Positions 55,551 through 64,000 of a DNA stretch of 64,000 bases are shown piece by piece (the first letter of the stretch is position 1; every line of letters begins with the position of its first letter). The notes below the pieces were generated by a model. That model was not told the DNA's origin and made no database searches. It worked only from the letters and a program-made list of their open reading frames with translations. A program made the position numbers and the translations under genes. The DNA comes from Amphiura filiformis (lineage: Eukaryota; Echinodermata; Ophiuroidea; Amphilepidida; Amphiuridae). Location: assembly GCF_039555335.1 (NCBI RefSeq), contig NC_092640.1:40716295-40780294 (forward strand). Reading direction: 5' to 3'.

Positions 55551-56799
55551 CAAGTTTATTTATTCAATGTCAACCTAGTTTAGCTTAAAAACATTCACAA
55601 AATTAGATTTCAGGAACAACAGCTGGTGTCAAATAAAATTAAAAACCACTCCCAGTTAGGCTGAATACACTTTGTGCATATACTTGAGAATAGAATGAGT
55701 GTACTTAAAATCAGAAATTAAACTGAATCCACTTAATTTCATGATCTAGTTATAAATGCAAATATACTTTTACTGTTATTGAGACTTACAAGGGCATTTG
55801 GTGATCCACAGCATCATCCCCTCCCCCCCTCAATGGAAACTTCTGGCTACATAATGTTTATGTACAAAATATTTCTTGAAGATTAATTCATTTAGCAAAG
55901 GAATCGTGAAATTTGAATTTCATTCTAGTATACCAGAACGAAATTACAAGACATTGTCTATGGAGCAGTGTAATACATGTACATATAATCATGGATAACT
56001 CGCAAACGCAAATCAGAATCAACTGAAATTTTGGGAAGAAGCTTTTTTTCGTGGATATCTTCTGAAAAATGTCATAAAAAGATGCTAGGATCGCGAAATA
56101 CTCCTTTAAATCTTTTCAAAAGTCTAGATCAAGATAGACTCGATTCTTGAACTGGTTGATTGATTTTGTGTTCAGGTTATTTTAGTATTTCTAAAATAAT
56201 ATTGAGCACTTTACATTATAAAAGCCGAGTACGTAGGTAAAAAGTAGGTTTAATTAATTGTTTCTCTCGCTCCCATCTCATTGACCCCCCTATTTCGACA
56301 ACAAAAATGTTTGACCCCCCTTCCACCAATACACCTTACTCCCTAAACAGGCTAAAATTGTATTAAAATAAAACAAACATACTATCATAGTTCATACTTA
56401 CTATTTTGTGACTCCCTACATTTTGGTCATCAATTTCCAAAATGAATCCCCCCATCCCCAAGTATATTTGGGACCCTACCCCATCCCTTCCGAAGAAAGG
56501 AATCGTTATGAACATGATGATCGGCATAAACTTCCTTTAGTACTAACACACAAGTAAATATTACAGTAAATACAATTCACAACATTGGCAGCCATTTTTA
56601 AATGCCCTAGCTGAGTAGTAGCTCTCTATCGGCGTCCTTAGAAACTCAAATTTTCAACAGTCATTTATTCATTAAAATGCACTAAAATAAAGCTTAAAAC
56701 TCACCATTTTTTCTGGAAAGAATATAGCAGACTAGATCTTCACAAATCCTCAACAAAGAAGTGATAATGACACATTAATTGTGGGTTTTAGCTGTATAA
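55551..56799. other. No gene found
   Basis: AT-rich intron-like sequence with CCCCCC-rich stretches at 55818-55830 and 56286-56325. I see no exon or complete element. Confidence 0.4.
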
Positions 56800-57070
56800 A
56801 TTTGGGTGCGGTTCAAATGATCATCTGACTCACCGTGAGGCGTGTGTAAGTTGTATTGTTTACATTGAAACACCTGTTGGATTGATTTTCCCACAGTACA
56901 CAAAACTCGCACGCTGATTGGTTGCTTGAGCAAATTGGCATTTATTGCTATTGGCTACCTATTTAATGAATGGAAAGTGGCCTTGGACCTTGCATGATGG
57001 CGCTATTCTGCTCCCTTGCACAACGCAGGCGGCGAATGGCATGATCGAGCCGGCAACTTGTAAAACCGCC
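56800..57070 (-). promoter_or_regulatory. Possible promoter region for the KLHL gene
   Basis: The patch is less AT-rich than its surroundings. It has two CCAAT boxes on the minus strand (GCAACCAATCAGCGTG at about 56908-56923 and GTAGCCAATAGC at about 56946-56957) and GATGGCGC-type words at 56997. It lies 2.4 kb upstream of the KLHL main exon, at a plausible distance for a 5' exon. No TATA box or transcript evidence is visible, so this is inference. Confidence 0.25.
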
Positions 57071-57474
57071 CGGCCGTATGGCATTTTCCATACATGATAT
57101 CCCGGCATGATATACTTGGTTATGGGTTCATTATCGAACCCCAACGGTTTTAGCTTGTATTTATATTATTTATAAACATAGGCCTATTTGTTTGTGATAT
57201 TTCAAGCGTTTTAAAATTTCAAAATAATCCCATTCAATTACACGGTTGACGATGAAAATTTACTGAATTTAGAGAATGCAATGCGGCCACCACCTAGCAC
57301 AACGCGCAACGGGCAGGTGGATGGCGCTGGCAGGACTATTTTAATTGAAAAAGCTGTTAAACTGTTAGAAATTAAAAATTATTATAAACAACGACAACAT
57401 AATTTAGTTTTTGGTATCTAGGTCAGAGCGGCAAGTTTTCTGTGATTTAAAACACCCGAATTCAGTGATTTTCC

Positions 57475-58545
57475 TAGACTATGCCATAGTCGAATTTTGA
57501 TAAAAAATATGTTATTAGGCCTATTATTTAATCATGATGAATGCATTCCGTTGAACTCAAAATTTAATATTCTGATGTTTTAAAATTAAAGTGCTCAATG
57601 GTAAAATGGTCATAAAGGGTTTATATATTTAGATTTTTAGTGACAATGAAAGTTATTGAATGCAAGATATCTTGATAACTATAATGCTGGCTCACTTAAG
57701 GGAACTGGAATGAGCGTTTTGAGCGTTTCGACAGTATTTTTTGTGGGACATGAGAGCACATCAGACATATCGAATTGCATTCTGAATACGAAGAATGTCT
57801 TTCTGATATCAAATAATTTTCATTTTTGAAATTCACGATATAATACAAATTTTATGACAAATTATAAAAATTGATATTTTTCACATTTTTGATATATAAC
57901 AGTCCTCGAAGTAAATTTGATAAATCTAATGACATATTCTTAAAGTGTATGTAGCTAGTAGGAAAAGCCGACGATCAATTGAAAATTTTGACCTTTCATA
58001 TTGAAGATATGGATTTTTTTTCCAAAAAGACCTAATATTTTTGGTGTTTGGGAAAAAATCCATATCTTCAATAAGAAAGGTCAAAATTTTCAATTGATCG
58101 TCGGCTTTTCATCCCACCAACATGCACTTTAAGTATAAATCATCAGATTTATAAAGTTTACTTCGAGTACTGTTAAATATCAAAAATATCAATTTTAATC
58201 ATTTGTCATAAAATGTGTATTACATTGCGAATTTCAAAAAATCAAAATTATTTGATATCAGAAGGACATTCTTCGTATTCAGAATGCAATTCGACATGTC
58301 TGATGTAAATGTCCCACAATAAATACTGTCCAAACGTTCATACCCCACCCCTTAAATACTAAACAATTCTGATTTATGAATCTACCAGTTTATTGATCGC
58401 GAAATTTCCAAGCTAACAAACAGAGGGAGTATGGTCAGATGTGAAAATCTTTCAATTGCACACACATTAATACAAAACAGCGTTTTATGCTTAAATGTAA
58501 TAGCCAGAGTATGCAAAATGGGCAAGTGGACTACGGAGAAGTCTA
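57475..58545 (+). mobile_element. hAT-like MITE (TAGACTATGCC family) with nested TTAA foldback
   Basis: It begins TAGACTATGCCATAGTCG and ends CGGAGAAGTCTA, with the 9-bp repeat TGATTTTCC on both sides (57466-57474 and 58546-58554). The interior matches 59771-60563 except for the insertion 57700-58351. Confidence 0.85.
57700..58351. mobile_element. TTAA-flanked foldback element
   Basis: TTAA is present at 57696-57699 and 58352-58355. The arms share GACAGTATTT, TGTGGGACAT, GAATTGCATTCTGAATACGA and CTGATATCAAATAATTTT in inverse order over about 300 bp each, so nearly the whole element folds back. Removing it with one TTAA restores GGCTCACTTAAATACT, comparable to GGCTCACTTTAATACT in the sister copy. 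Confidence 0.85.
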
Positions 58546-58554
58546 TGATTTTCC

Positions 58555-58964
58555 GTGATGTAATTTCAATTCCGTATTCACAGTCCGTGATTAAAACAGT
58601 TCACAAATTAAAATTAAATATAGGCCAAAGCGTATTAAATCTTTGAAGACGGACTACCTTTTCATTATTTTTACCTCACATTCTCATATTTTTCTTCATT
58701 TTTTATTTTACTCAAGAAAAACACGTTTTCCGCGAATTTCCGTCTTTTTTTTTTTTTTATTAAAATTCCGTGATTTTTTCCGTGTTTGAAAACTTGCCAC
58801 TAATTTACTAATTTATTTTTCAATTTTAATATTGATAATATTTAGTCCCTCCTATCCCACAAATGGTGATCAGGTCAACATCTATATCTACCTTTCATAC
58901 AGGGAGCCTTAGGCCTACTGTATTAAAGGGTAATCCTCCTTATTGCCCCAAAAATTAATCATTC
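58555..58964. other. No gene found
   Basis: AT-rich sequence with a 14-base T run at 58746-58759. No feature is recognised. Confidence 0.4.
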
Positions 58965-59639
58965 TTAAAGGCCCATTCAGTGATTTGCTCATCCGGACGA
59001 TCGTAAAAATCATCAAAATTCAGATTTTGGTACCTTTGTAATTGGCATAGATGTGCTAACATAGCCTGCTAGTGGTTCGGTCGAAAGCCGTGTATTTTAA
59101 ACAAAATAAAGCATTTACATGAATCTGGACTTTTGATACTGACAGTACAAAAAGTCCGACTCGAGATCGACAGAAGCTCACTCTCCACCATACCAACACG
59201 CGTTGCGTATTGTTTCTACTACTTATTACATCAGTAGCTACTATTTTAAACAAAATACACAATTTTAACTGTTTTTCATATTTGAATTGACCGTTAGTTT
59301 GCCTCGGTGACGTTTAATTGCTGATTTTGTTTTCTACTACAAAAATTAAGCGTCTGTTTTAAATCAATTTAGACTCTACTTCCCCGTGTTAGAAACACTG
59401 GACTAGGAAGTTTTTCCAGTCGATTGGTGGCGCACTGTACGAAAATCTCGATTTTCTCGAGTCGATCTGAGTTGAAGTAGAAAACCTTTCTAAAACTTCT
59501 GTTTTTTGACTAATTTGTCGATGTATTCAGGGGAAAAGTGGTTTAATGAAATTCTGTAGACTTATTCTTTATTTCTAAGCAACTCTGACAAATTTCCATT
59601 TTTTTAATGTTCCTGTGAAATCACTGAAAGGGCCTTTAA
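58965..59639 (+). mobile_element. TTAA-flanked MITE, AGGCCCATTCAGTGA family (copy 2)
   Basis: It is flanked by TTAA (58965-58968 and 59636-59639), with ends AGGCCCATTCAGTGATTTGC and ATCACTGAAAGGGCCT. It matches the reverse of 19202-20068 over its left 230 bp. There is no open frame of note. Confidence 0.8.
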
Positions 59640-59770
59640 CTAGCCCCGTTCCACAAACCGCGAGGCCTCTCGAATAGCGAGCGGAGCGAGCACCGAGAGT
59701 CGGCTACTATCCTACAGTTGGAAAATCATCATACAGGTATCAGAGTACAGCACAGAAGCCACTCAAGCCA

Positions 59771-60563
59771 TAGACTATGCCATAGTCGACTTTTATTAAA
59801 AATATGTTATTATTAGTCATGATGAACCCATTTCGTTGAACTCAAAATTATACTGATGTTTATTAAAATTAAAGTATTCAATAGTAAAATGGTCATAAAG
59901 AGTTAAAAATATCAGACGATTAGTGACAATAAAAGTAATTGAATGCAACATTAGTTGTATAATTATAACGGCTCACTTTAATACTGAACAATTCTGATTT
60001 TGGAATCTACCAGTTTATTGATAGCGAACCCCGAAATTTCGACTATGAACTTTGAATTGTAAGCAGAACTTTACCCCTGGACTTTGCTCTCTAAAAACAC
60101 ACTGTCAAGCATACTTGTTTATCAGTCCATTAACCACAAGTACTAAGCATGGACGCGCTAGATGTTTGATAAGAGATTAACTTTCGCGTCAACACAAAAG
60201 CGCCGCAAATACCACAGACAGTTGTTTACGGTGTAGTTAATGGTAATGGCGCGGGCCCAGACGATTTAAACCATAGCGAGGTATGGGCGACCAATCACAA
60301 GGCAGATCCATTTAAAGATGCATTACATCATGGACAATTTTAGTTAGGCCAGAAATTGGCCTAACTCTCCATAGAGTCCCGTGTTAAAAATCTTAACCGC
60401 AAGGCAATGTCAGTAGTCCACTTGGGAAGCTAACAAACAGAGGGAGTAGGGTGACTGATCAGATGTGAAAATCTATCAATTGTGCACACATTAATTAAAT
60501 CAGAGTTTTAAGCTTAAATACAATATCCAAAGTATGCACAATGGGGAAGTGGACTACGGGGTA
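59771..60563 (+). mobile_element. hAT-like MITE (TAGACTATGCC family), uninterrupted copy
   Basis: It starts TAGACTATGCCATAGTCG. The 8-bp repeat TCAAGCCA flanks it (59763-59770 and 60564-60571). The right end differs from the sisters (GGACTACGGGGTA instead of CTACGGAGAAGTCTA). It serves as the intact reference for the copies at 43040 and 57475. Confidence 0.8.
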
Positions 60564-60571
60564 TCAAGCCA

Positions 60572-61266
60572 GTGCTAATTCGTAGTTCAATACATTTGGC
60601 ACCATAAAAAAATACTGTGAGTAGACCCTATATGGCCTACCTCTTGAAATTAATTCTGGTAGGCCGGCTAGCCTATACACCTGACACTGTCAGAGAATGA
60701 AATTACAACACTGGCCTTAGAGACAAGGATTGTTGTCTCAGCAAAATCGGAATCAAATAATATTCCAGTATCAACGAACAAAGCTATAACTTACAATAAG
60801 CTTTTTTCGTTGATACTGAAAAATGATGCTAGATGCTAGGGTCACGAGATACTCCCCGGGATACTCCTTTTAAGAATACCCCTTTTAAGAATACTCCTTA
60901 AATACGGTAATGTTTAATTTGAAATCTTGAGTGCATTTTTAATAGATTTGAACATGATCATTGATCAATGATGATTTGAAATTAAACTAATGTAGTATAT
61001 AGGCCTATAGGCCTAGGCTACTATCAAGTTACAAAGTTAAGCAATTTATAACTATTATAGCAGTGGCTCCGGAACCGGGGGGGCGGGGCCTGTGGAAAAG
61101 TACCATTGCCCCCCCAATAATTTTGGCCAGGCACCATTGCCCCCCCCCCCCATATTTAACATCTTCCGAAACGCAAAAAAAATGGGGGGCTAAAATGGCC
61201 AAAAGGTTTCAAAACTGTCAGAAACCCACATAGGCCTACAAGCGTCAACATTGGGGAGGGGGGTGT
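60572..61266. other. No gene found
   Basis: The interval contains C- and G-runs at 61075-61152 next to GTGGCTCCGGAACC, another possible end of a CAGTGGC-class repeat. Nothing else can be supported. Confidence 0.4.
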
Positions 61267-61274
61267 ATGGACCT

Positions 61275-61827
61275 TTAACTAGTAACACCCGCAGGGCGCA
61301 TGCGCGAGCCGGGAAGTTCAAGCTTGCTGTAGAATCGGTCCCTACACATGTACGACACGTTTGCAACGCCCCGACTCAGGTGTCAATTTGTGGATTAAAT
61401 TAAATAAAATTAAATATCTTTTTTTCTATATGACCGTTTCTCCGTCTCCCGGGGAATTGACTTGAAAACACTATGAGGATTACTCAGTTAATTTTTGAGG
61501 ACAAAAATCATGAAATTGGTGGTGTACGGGAATTTTTTATGGCCAAGTTTTAAGGCCAAAAAAATATGATTTTTTTCGAAATTTTTTTTGACCGAAAATT
61601 CGACCCTTTCTCGCTTATCTGATGAATTTTCAACTTCTTGTTGACATATGTGCTAGATATGACTTTGGTGTTTATATTCCCTAAAGTAATTGTTGTAATT
61701 TTGCTTAGTTTTATAAAAAGAAGTGATTTTCTGCATGGAGTCGTTTTGATATTCAGCTTTGTTTACGTTTCAAAACCAAAACTGAATTTCCTGGCTCGCG
61801 CATGCGCGTGCGTTTGTTACTAGTTAA
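61275..61827. mobile_element. hAT-like MITE with TTAACTAGTAAC ends
   Basis: The ends TTAACTAGTAACA and TGTTACTAGTTAA are inverted, followed inward by GCGCATGCGCGAGCC and its inverse GGCTCGCGCATGCGC. ATGGACCT is duplicated on both sides (61267-61274 and 61828-61835). There is no protein. Confidence 0.85.
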
Positions 61828-61909
61828 ATGGACCTCCCCGAAATATTGGGGTTTACCCCCCGGAGATGTATGTCAACGCCTATGCTAGTCGGCCAAAAAT
61901 TGATTGATC

Positions 61910-62374
<465 letters not shown>

Positions 62375-62502
62375 ATTAGTCTAAGTTACATTCAAAACTG
62401 TATTTCTCGATCTGGCATTAATTTATGCATTTCGTGAAGTTGTACGATCATGCATTATGCATCAATTTAACCTTTGACCTGCATATTTTACACGTGTCCT
62501 TT

Positions 62503-62513
62503 CAAGATGGCGG
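62503..62513 (+). promoter_or_regulatory. YY1-like motif overlapping the DDOST start codon
   Basis: CAAGATGGCGG matches the AANATGGCGGC type of YY1 site, which often overlaps the start codon and lies just inside the transcript of housekeeping genes. It also gives a good start-codon context (A at -3 region, G at +4). Function is inferred. Confidence 0.5.
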
Positions 62514-62645
62514 TGGGTGTAGCAGTCGTAATGCTGGGCCTTTTGGCTCTACTAAATGCAGTAGAAGGGGGAGGAAAAACACTTGTTTTGCTAGATTCAC
62601 AAGCTATGAAGGAAACGCATTCTATTTTCTTCAAATCTCTTCAAG
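62507..62645 (+). CDS. DDOST: DDOST (OST48) first coding exon, partial gene
   Basis: The exon encodes 46 residues plus one base, ending in a GTATGT donor (62646). It begins MAVGVAVVMLGLLALLNAVE, a signal peptide, followed by GKTLVLLDSQAMKETHSIFF and KSLQ. The mature start RTLVLLD...ETHSLFFRSL is highly characteristic of the 48-kDa subunit of the oligosaccharyltransferase complex, a type I membrane protein of the endoplasmic reticulum that helps transfer the preformed glycan to asparagine residues. Phase-1 splicing after KSLQ leaves the remaining exons to the right, outside the window. The alternative overlapping frame starting at 62474 has no support. Confidence 0.9.
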
Positions 62646-64000
62646 GTATGTTGACGAGTTTAGTCTGTAAATGGTTTTATCGTTAAGCTTATAAACTTGG
62701 CAATGGCACGCCATCCATGGTCATGGACTGGCAATGTTAATTGCTAGACGTTCGCCTTTCGTATCTCTGTTTACTCGAGAACTCTAGCTTCGAATTTGCA
62801 CACGATAGTTACGCATTCAGAATCTGAATCTGATTGGGTACTGTCCAACACTTCTTGGTTGCTTGGTATACGTCGAACAACTGAATACATGCACAACGTA
62901 CGGACCAATAATATATTTTTGTAAACATTTTAGGCCTATAATTAGCGAGTTCGGTGGAATTAGGATTTTCCAGTTTATATCTGATCGTGTGTAAAAATTG
63001 TTCACAAACTTGATTTATTTCGAAGGGTTCAAAAGTGCCATATCGACAAATATATTATAAACATATTTGGTAAATATATAGATGAATCTACCCACATATT
63101 TTCTTTTTTGCACGAAAACCAAACTTAAATTGGTGAAATAAGTCACTGAATATGACGTACCTAGAGTGAAAATTTTACTGTCTAATCAGATCCGACGCCA
63201 TTTTCATACTGATCTCGAAACAACAACGTTGTTTAGATTCCTACACAACTGTATCTGATGATGTCATCTAATAAATATTCATATCATGTCAAAGTTCAAA
63301 GAATGACCTTTCTTCTGATACCAAAATAAACTCATTCAGACGAAGCAGAAACGGAGTGCGATCAGTCCAAATTAGGTGAAAAATACCACGTAATTTTGCG
63401 ATTTTCTACTCTCAAAATCAGTTTAAAATGCATTATAAGGAGTTGATGAAACATATATGAAACATAGATTGTGATAAAATTTAGAATTTTCTGAGTATAT
63501 TGCCAAAGTTTCATTGGGATTGGGGCTATCACAAGGAAGCACAACAGCTAAATGTGAAAATTACGTGATCATCACCATTGTCAAAATGTGTCGTTGAAGC
63601 CAGAACTTCTTGGTGCCGCGGCGCTGGTGCTGCATTGAGAACATCATCTATGTGATTTATGATCATATTTCATGTAATTATTACTAATTTAAAGATTTAT
63701 AACACGTTTTTTAAAATTATTTTGATTATATTTCTTTTGATTATATTTCTTTTGATTATATTTCTTTTATACACGAAATGTCTTAAAAGACATTTCGTGC
63801 ATAAAAGAAATATAATCAATCCACTTTCCGCATCAACAAATGTCTTAAGGCGTACTACACCCATATATTGGTTTGATTGGTCTAAAAATTTTTTTTTTTC
63901 ATATATAGCTAGGCGATATATGCACGAATCATGTGAAATAAAAAAATATGAAAAACATCGTGAAAGAGTGTCCTTTTTCACCCATTTGTCTTAAAGTTGG
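62646..64000. other. DDOST intron 1 (partial)
   Basis: I looked for the expected next coding block (DRGF-type continuation) on the plus strand and did not find it. The interval contains AT-rich sequence, a hairpin at 63754-63817, and no other supported feature. Confidence 0.6.
63754..63817. repeat. Hairpin with preceding GATTATATTTCTTTT triplication
   Basis: The arms GATTATATTTCTTTTATACA plus CGAAATGTCTT and the inverse AAGACATTTCG, TGCATAAAAGAAATATAATC meet at 63785. The distal arm unit TTTTGATTATATTTC is repeated three times before it (63718-63764). It could be a remnant of a very short foldback element. Confidence 0.75.

Noticed and set aside
62425..62670. Alternative coding frames overlapping the DDOST exon
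   Set aside because: They run across the GTATGT donor and have no family match. The frame starting at 62507 matches DDOST well.

Overview
The window is eukaryotic, AT-rich genomic DNA dominated by transposable elements. Split genes with GT/AG introns, tRNA-derived SINEs, non-LTR retrotransposons, and many short inverted-repeat elements with TGACCTCAGATGACCCC-type repeats suggest a marine invertebrate. An echinoderm or related deuterostome is my best guess, but nothing in the sequence proves the taxon.

Host genes are few. A minus-strand gene with LDL-receptor class A (LDLa) exons occupies the left edge (exons at 935-1066, 2997-3086 and probably 3994-4063). Two weak exon candidates lie upstream on the same strand at 35.3 and 37.7 kb. 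An intact 641-codon BTB-BACK-Kelch protein (KLHL family) is encoded on the minus strand at 52502-54427. The first coding exon of DDOST (48-kDa subunit of oligosaccharyltransferase) is on the plus strand at 62507-62645, and the rest of that gene lies beyond the window.

Everything else is mainly mobile DNA, much of it nested, and I could often define exact boundaries from target-site duplications (TSDs). From 0 to 16 kb there are a Penelope remnant, a LINE, Tc1/mariner elements, a 120-bp minisatellite carrying TGACCTTTGACCT sites, a foldback element, and TTAA-flanked MITEs, one of which is split by a SINE. From 20.5 to 34.9 kb lies a 14.3-kb composite with hAT-like ends and a perfect 8-bp TSD. 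It contains a SINE, a LINE interrupted by two head-to-tail elements sharing both ends, a TGACC-repeat element and a Helitron, with inverted GAGTTGCGAG minisatellites near both ends. From 40 to 50 kb there are three unrelated-looking elements that share a plan: ends starting GGG, 4-bp TSDs, and a family-specific word of about 14 bp repeated throughout. From 51.2 to 52.4 kb a terminal-inverted-repeat element holds a 1-kb inverted minisatellite and ends 67 bp from the KLHL stop codon. From 57 to 62 kb there are further hAT-like and TTAA elements and a long CTTT microsatellite just upstream of DDOST.

The genes do not form an operon or pathway. The repeat architecture is the main interest, especially the word-repeat elements, the tandem pair inside the LINE, and the inverted minisatellite next to KLHL. 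All similarity statements come from reading the sequence by eye and recalling family motifs; no search was run.
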